Part shown: positions 8,012-15,941 of the stretch, piece by piece
Numbering within the stretch: the first letter of the stretch is position 1
Layout: the number at the start of each line of letters is the position of its first letter
NCBI RefSeq assembly: GCF_018069625.1
Contig: NZ_CP072941.1
Span: 8,804,001-8,868,000, forward strand
Direction of reading: 5' to 3'
DNA length: 64,000 nucleotides
Source of the DNA: Streptomyces yatensis
Lineage (GTDB): Bacteria; Actinomycetota; Actinomycetes; Streptomycetales; Streptomycetaceae
Program-made: the position numbers and the translations under genes
Notes under the pieces: generated by a model
Told to the model about the DNA's origin: nothing
The model's database searches: none
Seen by the model: the letters and a program-made list of their open reading frames with translations, nothing else

Positions 8012-9088
8012 ATGCGTTCTCGTGTGTGGTGGGGTACGACGGCCGCGGTGCTGTGCGGCCTCCTCGTGGCGGGCTGCGGCGACGGAGGCGGCAGTGGCGG
8101 CGGTGACCAGGCGGGCCCCGCCGGCGAGACGTCGGCCACCGGCGACTACCCGGTCACCGTCACCGATTGCACGGGCGCCAAGGCCACGTTCTCCCAGGCC
8201 CCCGAGAGGATCGTCACCAGTAACGCCTCCAGCCTGGAACTGCTGCTCCGCCTCGGCGCCGGTGACCACGTCATCGGCACCGGCTTCCCGCCCGGCAAGG
8301 GCACCCTGCCCGGTGAACTCGATGCGCGGGCACGGAAGGTGAAGGTGCTCGGCCAATCCATGATCCCGAAGGAGAAGCTCCTGGGCTCCGGCGCGGATCT
8401 GTACATCGACACCTTCGCCTCGATGAACATGGGCGGTGGCATGGGCGACGCGCCCACCGAGGAGGAGTTCAAGGCGGCCGGGATCAAGCACATCTACCTC
8501 AAGTCCACCGCCTGTGCGGCGCGGAACAAACGCCCGGTGACCGACCTGTCCGCGGTGGAGGCCGACATCACCTCCCTCGGCGCGGTCACCGGCACCGGCG
8601 CGAAGGCGAAGGCACTCGTCGACGGCATGAAGAAGAAGGTGGACACCGTCCGGAAGGCGGTCGGCAGGACGGCGGAGGACAAGCGGCCGACGTACTTCTT
8701 CTTCGACTACGACGCCGGCACCAAGCAACCCACCGTCGTCTGCAACCGCCAGGTCGCCAACGCGGTGATCACTCTGGCCGGTGCCCGCAATGTCTTCGCC
8801 GACTGCGACGGCGACTACCAGCAGGTCGGCTGGGAGGACGTCATCTCCAGGAACCCGGACTGGATCCAGCTGGGCGTCCGCGATCGGGGCAGCGAGGCGG
8901 CGAACGAGAAGGCGTTCGACGAGGCGCGGACGTGGCTGAAGTCGAACCCCGCCACCAAGGGCCTGAAGGCCGTCAAGGAGGGCCACTTCCTGCGCATCGG
9001 CTCCGAGCGGACCACCATCGCCGGAGTCGAGAACGCCGACACCGTCCAGGAGATCGCCAAGGCCCTCCACCCGGGCAAGGTCGGCTGA
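8012..9088 (+). CDS. ABC transporter substrate-binding lipoprotein (siderophore/cobalamin type)
   Basis: A 358-residue periplasmic-binding-protein-like lipoprotein. The signal ends in the lipobox LVAGC (Cys22) and is followed by a Gly-rich linker. The mature part has the two-lobed helical-backbone fold of the FhuD/BtuF class, with APERIVTSNASSLELLLRLG in the first lobe. Three methionines (M138, M140, M144) sit in the loop FASMNMGGGMGD, which is unusual for an iron-siderophore protein. AGGAG stands 7 bases before the ATG. The stop overlaps the permease start as TGATG, so the three importer genes are translationally coupled. The ligand is a metal complex or tetrapyrrole by family; which one is unknown. 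Confidence 0.85.
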   Translation: MRSRVWWGTTAAVLCGLLVAGCGDGGGSGGGDQAGPAGETSATGDYPVTVTDCTGAKATFSQAPERIVTSNASSLELLLRLGAGDHVIGTGFPPGKGTLPGELDARARKVKVLGQSMIPKEKLLGSGADLYIDTFASMNMGGGMGDAPTEEEFKAAGIKHIYLKSTACAARNKRPVTDLSAVEADITSLGAVTGTGAKAKALVDGMKKKVDTVRKAVGRTAEDKRPTYFFFDYDAGTKQPTVVCNRQVANAVITLAGARNVFADCDGDYQQVGWEDVISRNPDWIQLGVRDRGSEAANEKAFDEARTWLKSNPATKGLKAVKEGHFLRIGSERTTIAGVENADTVQEIAKALHPGKVG

Positions 9089-10170
9089 TGGTGCTCGACG
9101 CCACGGTGCGGGCGAAGGGCACCGATGGCGCTGTGCGCACGCGGCGTTCCGTGCCCGCCGGGCCGCTGGCGCTGCTCCTGGCGGTCGCGTTGCTCGCGGC
9201 CCTCACGGCGGCGGTCGCCAGGGGGTCCACGTCGATCCCGCCCGGCGAGGTGTGGAGCGTGGTCTGGCGCAGACTGTCCGGCGAAGCCCCCCGGCCCGGC
9301 ACCAACGACCTGATCGTCTGGCAACTGCGCCTGCCCCGCGCCCTGCTGGCGGCTCTGGTGGGTGCCGGGCTCGGCCTGGTCGGTACGGCCATGCAGGCCC
9401 TCGTCCGCAACCCGCTGGCCGACCCGTACTTCCTGGGCGTCTCCAACGGCGCCTCCCTCGGCGCCGTCGCCGCCATCGTGCTCAGCCTTGGCACCGGGGG
9501 AGTGCTGGGCCTCGGTCTGTCCGGTGCCGCTTTCGCGGGAGCCCTGGCCACCTTCGCCCTCGTCTGGGCGGTGGCCCGGCGCGGCGGGGGATTCGCGCCG
9601 CTCAGGCTGGTGCTCGCCGGGGTGGCCATCGGGCAGTTCCTGTCCGGCTTCACCAGCTACCTCGTCCTCCAGGCCGGGGACGAGCAGCAGACCCACAGTG
9701 TGCTGTTCTGGCTGATGGGCAGCCTGAGCGGCGCGACCTGGCCACTGCTGGCCGCCCCGGCGGTGGCGGTTCCGGTGGTCCTGCTGCTGTTGCAGGCCCG
9801 GGCCCGGGGCCTGAACGCGCTGCTGATGGGCGATGAGACGGCGGCCGGGCTCGGCATCGACGTCGTACGGCTGCGCCGTGAGCTGTTCGCGGTCACCAGC
9901 CTGCTCACCGGCGTCCTCGTCGCGGTCTCCGGGGCCATCGCCTTCGTCGCCCTCATGGTCCCCCACGTCTGCCGCCTGGTCGTCGGCGGCGACCACCGCC
10001 GTCTGCTGCCCGTGTCGGCGCTCTTCGGCGCGCTGCTGCTGGTGGTGGTCGACATCGTGTGCCGCACGGCCATGGACACGCAGGAGTTGCCGGTCGGGGT
10101 CGTCACCTCGCTGATCGGCGCTCCGGCGCTGCTGTATCTGCTGGACCGGCGCTTGGGGAGCGGGAGTTGA
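9088..10170 (+). CDS. FecCD-family ABC importer permease
   Basis: A 360-residue integral membrane permease of the BtuC/FecCD type, which forms a homodimeric channel for metal chelates or vitamin B12. It shows about nine to ten hydrophobic helices, the motif QALVRNPLADPYFLGVS and the coupling-helix region GDETAAGLGIDVVRLRR, and ends GAPALLYLLDRRL. Start ATG at 9088 overlaps the stop of the binding-protein gene by one base. The downstream ATPase start overlaps its own stop (TTGA), so one transcript with coupled translation is expected. Confidence 0.9.
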   Translation: MVLDATVRAKGTDGAVRTRRSVPAGPLALLLAVALLAALTAAVARGSTSIPPGEVWSVVWRRLSGEAPRPGTNDLIVWQLRLPRALLAALVGAGLGLVGTAMQALVRNPLADPYFLGVSNGASLGAVAAIVLSLGTGGVLGLGLSGAAFAGALATFALVWAVARRGGGFAPLRLVLAGVAIGQFLSGFTSYLVLQAGDEQQTHSVLFWLMGSLSGATWPLLAAPAVAVPVVLLLLQARARGLNALLMGDETAAGLGIDVVRLRRELFAVTSLLTGVLVAVSGAIAFVALMVPHVCRLVVGGDHRRLLPVSALFGALLLVVVDIVCRTAMDTQELPVGVVTSLIGAPALLYLLDRRLGSGS

Positions 10171-11009
10171 GGATCGACATCGAGGACCTGCGGGTCGCGT
10201 ACGCCGGGCGTACGGTCGTGGCCGATGCCCACCTCATCGCGGCCGAAGGCGAGATCACCGGCCTGGTGGGGCCCAACGGCAGTGGCAAGTCCACTCTCCT
10301 GCGGACCGTGTACCGGCATCTGAAACCCGCCGCCGGACGTGTTCTGCTCGACGGTACCGACCTCCGCGCGCTGAGCCCCGCGCGGTCGGCCCGGCACGTC
10401 GCCGCGCTCCCGCAGGAGCGGGGCGGCGATTTCGAGCTGACCGTACGCGAGGTGGTCGCCATGGGCCGCACCCCCTACAAGCGGGCGTTCGCCGGGGAGG
10501 ACGCCGCCGACCGGGACATCGTCGCGTGCTCTCTCGCGGACGTCGGCATGGCGGACCACGCCGACCGCGGCTTCACCGAGCTGTCCGGCGGCGAGCGCCA
10601 ACGCGTGTTGCTTGCCCGCGCGTTCGCCCAGCGGACGCACGTCCTGGTCCTGGACGAGCCGACGAACCACCTCGACGTCCGCCACCAGGTCGAACTCCTC
10701 GCCCTGCTGCGCGGCCGCCGCCGTACGACCCTGGTGTCGCTGCATGACCTCAACGCCGCCGCCTCCGTGTGCGACCGGCTGCACGTCCTGCACGAAGGCC
10801 GCGTGGTGGCCTCCGGAACGCCCCGCGAGGTGCTGCGCCCGGCCCTGCTGGCCGAGGTGTTCGGCGTGCGCGCGGCCGTGGTCGAGCACCCGCTGACCGG
10901 GGACCCGCTGATCGCCTTCGACCACCGGCAACCGGCGGACGGGCGGGAGGGACCGGAAGCGGCCGACCCGGCGGACGAGCACCGAGGGCAACCCGTCAGC
11001 CCCTCCTGA
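10167..11009 (+). CDS. ABC importer ATP-binding protein (FecE/BtuD type)
   Basis: A 280-residue cytoplasmic ATPase that powers the preceding permease. Walker A GPNGSGKST, the Q-loop region (ALPQERGG), signature LSGGERQRVLLARA, Walker B VLVLDEPTNHLD and the switch histidine in SLHDLNAA are all intact. The start is TTG at 10167, overlapping the permease stop, with GGGAGCGGGAG just upstream. The C-terminal 30 residues are acidic and low in complexity. The set (binding protein, permease, ATPase) is complete, so it should be a working importer. A 114-base gap separates it from the MFS gene of the isocyanide block. Confidence 0.9.
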   Translation: MRIDIEDLRVAYAGRTVVADAHLIAAEGEITGLVGPNGSGKSTLLRTVYRHLKPAAGRVLLDGTDLRALSPARSARHVAALPQERGGDFELTVREVVAMGRTPYKRAFAGEDAADRDIVACSLADVGMADHADRGFTELSGGERQRVLLARAFAQRTHVLVLDEPTNHLDVRHQVELLALLRGRRRTTLVSLHDLNAAASVCDRLHVLHEGRVVASGTPREVLRPALLAEVFGVRAAVVEHPLTGDPLIAFDHRQPADGREGPEAADPADEHRGQPVSPS

Positions 11010-11123
11010 ATTCCAGCCGTTTTTCCTGATACATCCGGGAACTCACCCCGCGGTTCGCCCGACTTCTAGAGCGAGGCCGTCGCTCGGCGGCCGGTCTGCC
11101 GGAAGGACCAGAGGGAGGGGTGT

Positions 11124-12554
11124 ATGACCGACGACGCGTCCGGTGCGGATCAGCCCGGGGACGTACCCGAGCGGCCGGTGGATCCACCCGAAGTCCACGA
11201 CCGCTGGCTCCTGGTGGCCGTGGCGGGCGCGCTGGCGTTCGTGGCGATGCTCGACATGAACATCGTCAACGTGGCGCTCGCGGACATCTCCCAGGGCCTG
11301 CGGGTGCCGGCGGCGACAGCCCAATGGGCGGTTCTGGGCTATCAACTCCCCGTCGCCGCCCTCCTGTTGCCCGTCGGCCGCTGGCTCGACGGCGTGGGCA
11401 CCCGCCCCGCGCTGCTGGCCGCGACCGGCGGCTTCGCGCTGTGCAGCGCGCTTGCCGCCGCGTCTCCCTGGGCCGCCTGGCTGATCGCCGCCCGCATCGG
11501 ACAGGGCGCGTGCGGCGCCGTGCTGTTCGTGTTGATGCCGGTGCTGGCGATCCGCTCCGTGCGGCCCGGGCTGCGCGGGCGGGCGATGAGCGTGCCCGCG
11601 ACCCTCGGCCCCCTGGGCGCCGTCACCGGACCGGCGGTCGGCGGTCTGCTCCTGGACCAGCTCGGCTGGCGCTGGATCTTCCTGGTCAAGATCCCGTTCT
11701 GTCTGCTGGCGCTGGCCGTGGTGTGGCGGACGATGCCCCGGGACGGCCGTCTGCGCGGCGCGGACCGGCGCTTCCTCGCCGACACCGCCCTGATGGCCAC
11801 CGGAGTAACGATCCTGCTGCTGGCCCTGACCCTGGCCTCCGACACCCCCGCCTGGCTGCCGCTCGCCCTCGTCGCCGCACCGCCGCTGTGGTGGTGGCTG
11901 CGGGGTCCGGGCGGCCGTCCGGTGGCCGGTGTACTGCGGGCGGCGGGGCTGCTGCGGGCGCACGGCGCGGTGCTGGCGCTGGCGGTGGGTTTCGCCGCCA
12001 TGCACTACGTGGTCGCCCTGCACCTCCAGCGCGACGAGGACGTCAGCGCGACCACCACCGGCCTGACGGTGCTCGCCTTCCCCCTCGGCATGGGGCTGGC
12101 GGGCCCGCTCGGCGGACGGCTCGCCGACCGCTACGGGGCCCGGCCCGTCGCGGTCACCGGCGCCGCGCTCACCGCCGTCGGCCTGTGGCTGCTCGTCCCG
12201 CTGGGCGACGGCTGGTCCCCTCCCGACGTGGCCTGGCGGCTCGCCCTGGCCGGACTCGGCATGGGGCTGAACGGCGGCCCGGCCCAGGCCCTGGTTATGG
12301 GCGCCGCCCCGCCGGGCCGCGCCGCCACGGTCGGCTCGACCGTCCAGCTCGCCCGCGGCCTCGGCTTCACGCTCGGACCGGCGCTGGCCACGGCGGCCTG
12401 GGGACTGGCGGGCCCGGACGACGGCGTACGGGCGGGTCTGGCCCTCGCCGCCCTCGCCGCCTGCCTCGCCGTACCGCTGCTCGCCCGGCCCGCTCGCGGT
12501 CCCGCGAACCGCACCGAGAAGACCACCGAAGCGGCGCCCGCCGCACCCCGCTGA
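11124..12554 (+). CDS. MFS transporter, DHA2/EmrB-like drug exporter
   Basis: A 476-residue membrane transporter with about 12-14 helices. The segment AMLDMNIVNVALADIS is the DHA2-family motif D1, GRWLDGVGTRPAL corresponds to motif A, and the helix-5 region SVPATLGPLGAVTGPAVGG is the antiporter motif C. It is therefore a proton-coupled exporter. A strong GAGGGAGGGG precedes the ATG at 11124. It heads the block with the amidotransferase, P450 and isocyanide synthase, so product export or self-resistance is the natural role. The stop codon lies inside a short direct duplication (see 12537-12612). Confidence 0.88.
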   Translation: MTDDASGADQPGDVPERPVDPPEVHDRWLLVAVAGALAFVAMLDMNIVNVALADISQGLRVPAATAQWAVLGYQLPVAALLLPVGRWLDGVGTRPALLAATGGFALCSALAAASPWAAWLIAARIGQGACGAVLFVLMPVLAIRSVRPGLRGRAMSVPATLGPLGAVTGPAVGGLLLDQLGWRWIFLVKIPFCLLALAVVWRTMPRDGRLRGADRRFLADTALMATGVTILLLALTLASDTPAWLPLALVAAPPLWWWLRGPGGRPVAGVLRAAGLLRAHGAVLALAVGFAAMHYVVALHLQRDEDVSATTTGLTVLAFPLGMGLAGPLGGRLADRYGARPVAVTGAALTAVGLWLLVPLGDGWSPPDVAWRLALAGLGMGLNGGPAQALVMGAAPPGRAATVGSTVQLARGLGFTLGPALATAAWGLAGPDDGVRAGLALAALAACLAVPLLARPARGPANRTEKTTEAAPAAPR

Positions 12555-12612
12555 GCCCCCACCTCACCGGACGCGGCGCCCCGCCGCACCCCCCTGAGCC
12601 CCCACCTCACCG
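12537..12612 (+). repeat. Direct duplication spanning the MFS stop codon
   Basis: Two 33-base copies, at 12537-12569 and 12580-12612, differ by one base and have a 43-base period. Each contains CTGAGCCCCCACCTCACCG. The first copy includes the last codons and TGA of the MFS gene; the second ends 19 bases before the amidotransferase ATG. It looks like a slippage duplication of the gene end. Confidence 0.8.
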
Positions 12613-12631
12613 TCACCGAGGAGTCGCACCC

Positions 12632-14458
12632 ATGTGCGGAATCACCGGCTGGGTCTCCTTCCACCAGGACCCCCGCACCCTGGCCCCGGTCATCGAGGCC
12701 ATGACCGCCACCCTGACCCCCCGCGGCCCCGACGCGGGCGGAGTCTGGCTCGGCCGGCGCGCCGCGATCGGCCACCGCCGCCTGGCCGTCCTCGACATCG
12801 CCGGTGGCGTCCAGCCGATGACCGACCGGCCCGACGCCCCGACCACCGTGCTCAGCTACAGCGGCGAGATCTACAACCACCATGAACTCCGCGCACAACT
12901 GAAGGGCCTGGGACACGAGTTCCGCACCCGCAGCGACACCGAGGTGGTGCTGCGCGGCTACGCCGAGTGGGGCGAGGAGGTGGCCGGCCACCTGGACGGC
13001 ATGTTCGCGTTCGCCGTCTGGGACGAGCGGGCGCAGCGGCTGCTCCTGGTCCGCGACCGGCTCGGCGTCAAGCCCCTGTTCTGGGCGGAGGTGGACGGCG
13101 GTCTGGCCTTCGCCTCCGAACCCAAGGCGCTCTTCGCCCACCCGGAGATCCGGCCCCGGGTGGACGCGGACGGGCTGCGCGAGGCGTACAGCCTGCTCTT
13201 CACCACCGGTCCGACGGTCTGGTCAGGTGTGCGGGAGGTCGAGCCCGGCGGTCTGCTCCTCCTGGACCGGGACGGCATCCGGGAGCGCCGCTACTGGCGG
13301 CTGGAGGCCGATGCCCACCCGGACGACCGGGACGCCACCGTGACCCGCGTGCACGACCTGGTGAGCGCCGCCGCCCGCGCTCAGCTGGAGGCCGACGTCC
13401 CCCTGTGCTCCCTGCTGTCGGGCGGCATCGACTCCACCGTGCTGACCGCCCTGCTCGCCGACGAACTGCGGCTGCGCGAGGGCCCGGGCGCCCGGATCCG
13501 CTCCTACGCCGTCGACTACAGCGACCAGGCCGAGAGCTTCACCGGTGATGTTCTGCGCACCGGCCACGACACCCCGTACGCCATGGAAGCGGGCGCGTTC
13601 ATCGGCACCGACCACAGCACGGTGGTGCTGGACCCGCGTGCCCTGCTCGACCCCGAGCACCGCAAGGCCGTGGTCGTGGCCCGCGACTCGCCGATCGGCG
13701 TCGGCGACATGGACACCTCGCTCTACCTCCTCTTCGGGGAGATCCGGAAACACTCCACCGTCGCCCTGTCCGGCGAGGCGGCCGACGAGGTCTTCGGCGG
13801 CTACCCCTGGTTCCACAGCCCCAAGGCGCTCGCCGCGCCCACATTCCCCTGGCTGCTGGTGACCGGCGACGAGGCCGCGATGCCGCTCAACCCCGAACTG
13901 GACCTGCGCATCGGCGAGTTCCGCGAGGACACCTATCGCACCGCCCTGGCCGCCGTACCGCATCTCGACGGCGAGACGCCCACCGAACACCGGCAGCGCG
14001 AGCTGCAGCACCTCTCGCTCACCCGCTGGCTGCGTCAACTCCTCCACCGCAAGGACCGGTTGAGCATGGCACAGGGCCTGGAAGTGCGCGTCCCCTACTG
14101 CGATCACCGGCTCGTCGAGTACGCCTTCACCACCCCCTGGGCCCTGAAGAACTTCGACGGCCGGGAGAAGAGCCTGCTGCGCGCGGCGGGCACCGGACTG
14201 GCCCCCGACTCGGTGCTGCACCGCCCCAAGAACCACTACCCGGCCACCCACCACCCCGACTACAACCGCGGCCTGCAGAACCTGGCCCGCGATGCTCTCG
14301 CCGACGACACCGTCCGCTCCCTCGCCGACGAGACCCGCCTCAAACCCTGCCTCGACACCCCGCCCGGCCAACTGGAGTGGGGCCACCGCCTCCGCCTCGA
14401 ACGCGTCGTCGACCTCGCCCTGTGGCTGGACCACCACCAGCCCGAACTCGCCCTCTGA
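12632..14458 (+). CDS. asnB: Asparagine synthetase (glutamine-hydrolysing) family amidotransferase
   Basis: A 608-residue class B asparagine synthetase. The N-terminal glutaminase starts MCGITGWVSF with the nucleophile Cys at position 2 and carries RGPDAGG, GHRRLAVLD and SYSGEIYNH. The C-terminal ATP-pyrophosphatase domain has the PP-loop LSGGIDST (Ser263-Ser268) and SGEAADEVFGGY. It activates a carboxylate as an acyl-AMP and transfers ammonia to give an amide. A housekeeping role in asparagine supply is possible. However, only 12 bases separate it from the P450 gene, and it lies between an exporter and an isocyanide synthase, so tailoring of a natural product carboxylate to a primary amide is attractive. 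Full family length, no missing catalytic residue seen. Confidence 0.9.
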   Translation: MCGITGWVSFHQDPRTLAPVIEAMTATLTPRGPDAGGVWLGRRAAIGHRRLAVLDIAGGVQPMTDRPDAPTTVLSYSGEIYNHHELRAQLKGLGHEFRTRSDTEVVLRGYAEWGEEVAGHLDGMFAFAVWDERAQRLLLVRDRLGVKPLFWAEVDGGLAFASEPKALFAHPEIRPRVDADGLREAYSLLFTTGPTVWSGVREVEPGGLLLLDRDGIRERRYWRLEADAHPDDRDATVTRVHDLVSAAARAQLEADVPLCSLLSGGIDSTVLTALLADELRLREGPGARIRSYAVDYSDQAESFTGDVLRTGHDTPYAMEAGAFIGTDHSTVVLDPRALLDPEHRKAVVVARDSPIGVGDMDTSLYLLFGEIRKHSTVALSGEAADEVFGGYPWFHSPKALAAPTFPWLLVTGDEAAMPLNPELDLRIGEFREDTYRTALAAVPHLDGETPTEHRQRELQHLSLTRWLRQLLHRKDRLSMAQGLEVRVPYCDHRLVEYAFTTPWALKNFDGREKSLLRAAGTGLAPDSVLHRPKNHYPATHHPDYNRGLQNLARDALADDTVRSLADETRLKPCLDTPPGQLEWGHRLRLERVVDLALWLDHHQPELAL

Positions 14459-14470
14459 GGAGCACCTTCC

Positions 14471-15751
14471 ATGACCCTCCAGGAATCCGGGACGGCCCCC
14501 GAGGCCCTGCCCGAGCCCGTGCCGCTGATGGGCTGCCCCTACAAGAGCAACCCGTACCCCCTCTACGAGCGGATGCGCGAGACCGGCCCGGTCCACCGCG
14601 TCCTATTTCCCAGCGGCGTCCACGCCTGGCTCGTCACCGGCTACGACGCCGCGCACTCCGCACTGGGTGACGACCGCCTCGGCAAGAACCACGACCGGGG
14701 CAACGACCGCTGGCGCGCCCGCGCCTCGATCATGCCCGAGCCCCAGCACTCCCAGCTCCAGGCCCACCTCCTCCACCAGGATCCGCCGGCCCACACCCGC
14801 ATGCGGCGCTTCGTCACCGACGCCTTCACCCCGCGCCGCATCGAGCATCTGAGGCCCCGTTTCCAGGAGCTGGCCGACGCCCTCGTGGACGCCCTCCCGG
14901 AAACCGGCCCCGCGGACCTCGTCACCGGCTTCGCCGCCCGCTTCCCCTTCCAGGTCCTCGCCGAAGTCATCGGGCTGCCAACGGAGTTGGCGGCCCGCTT
15001 CGACCGCGACTGGGGCAAGGTCGTCCAGCCGGTCGGACCGACCGACCCGGGACGCCCGCTGTACGAGGCCCGCCTGCACGGGCTGCAGAGCTACATAGCC
15101 GAGGTCGTCGCCCATAAGCGCGAACACGTCGTCGCCCATAAGCGCGAACACGGGGAGGACGATCTGCTCAGCCGCCTGGTCGTGGCCCGTGACCGCCGCG
15201 AACTCTCCCAGGAGGAGCTGGACTCGATGATCTTCCAGCTCCTGGTGGCGGGCCAGGAGCCGGTCACCAACCAGATCACCACCGCCCTGATCGCCCTCTT
15301 CCGCCACCCCGCCGAACTCGCCCGGCTGCGCGACAACCCGGAGCTGATGCCCCGCGCCGTCGACGAACTCCTCCGCTACGACAGTGCCTTCGAGCTGACC
15401 ACCTGGCGCTTCTTCGACCAGGACAGCGAGCTGCACGGCACGGACGTCCCGGCCGGGGACTCGGTGATCGTCTCCCTGTGCGCGGCCAACCGCGACCCGC
15501 GCCGCTTCCCCGACCCCGACACCCTCGACCTGGACCGCTCACCCAACCCCCACCTGGCCTTCGGCCACGGCATCCACTTCTGCCCCGGCGCGGCACTGGC
15601 CCGCGCCGAACTCCAGATCGCCCTGGGCACCCTCCTGGCCCGCCTCCCCGGACCGCACCTGGCCATCGAGGACGGGGACATCGAGTGGATCCCGGCCGTC
15701 CTCGGCCGGGGGACCAACGACCTGCCCGTCGGCTACGACCGACGCGTCTGA
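14471..15751 (+). CDS. Cytochrome P450 with internal 8-residue duplication
   Basis: A 426-residue soluble bacterial P450. The heme loop is FGHGIHFCPG with the thiolate Cys371; the K-helix ExxR is E299-R302 (DELLRYD); a heme-propionate Arg follows in TTWRF. The I-helix reads LLVAGQEPVTNQ: the acid E263 is kept but the usual next Thr is Pro264, as in P450s that use substrate-assisted or radical coupling chemistry. Residues 212-219 (VVAHKREH) are exactly repeated as 220-227, from a 24-bp tandem repeat between the G and H helix regions, which explains the length slightly above the usual 400-415. Redox partners are not encoded nearby. Confidence 0.92.
   Translation: MTLQESGTAPEALPEPVPLMGCPYKSNPYPLYERMRETGPVHRVLFPSGVHAWLVTGYDAAHSALGDDRLGKNHDRGNDRWRARASIMPEPQHSQLQAHLLHQDPPAHTRMRRFVTDAFTPRRIEHLRPRFQELADALVDALPETGPADLVTGFAARFPFQVLAEVIGLPTELAARFDRDWGKVVQPVGPTDPGRPLYEARLHGLQSYIAEVVAHKREHVVAHKREHGEDDLLSRLVVARDRRELSQEELDSMIFQLLVAGQEPVTNQITTALIALFRHPAELARLRDNPELMPRAVDELLRYDSAFELTTWRFFDQDSELHGTDVPAGDSVIVSLCAANRDPRRFPDPDTLDLDRSPNPHLAFGHGIHFCPGAALARAELQIALGTLLARLPGPHLAIEDGDIEWIPAVLGRGTNDLPVGYDRRV
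15104..15151 (+). repeat. 24-bp perfect tandem repeat inside the P450 gene
   Basis: Two identical in-frame 24-base units, at 15104-15127 and 15128-15151, encode VVAHKREH twice. Identity is complete at the nucleotide level, so the duplication is recent or an assembly artefact. Confidence 0.95.
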
Positions 15752-15941
15752 CCCGACGCCTTCGACCGCAGACCCCCCATCCGGCGCACGGGGCCGGTCC
15801 CGCGCGCCATCCGTGTGCGGACCGCACCCCGGCCGACCACCCGCACCCCATCCGCCGGCGCCCGGCGTGCCACGCCGAGGCGCCATACGGCCATGCCCGC
15901 ATGCCCCGCGTTGCGCACACCTTCACGGAGGACCACCCCTC

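Noticed and set aside
11120..14458. A 1112-codon continuous frame across the MFS and amidotransferase genes
   Set aside because: The first half is the out-of-frame shadow of the MFS gene; only the part from 12632 has asparagine synthetase sequence.
13223..14596. Antisense gene over the amidotransferase
   Set aside because: Composition and length follow the sense gene, with no motif of its own.
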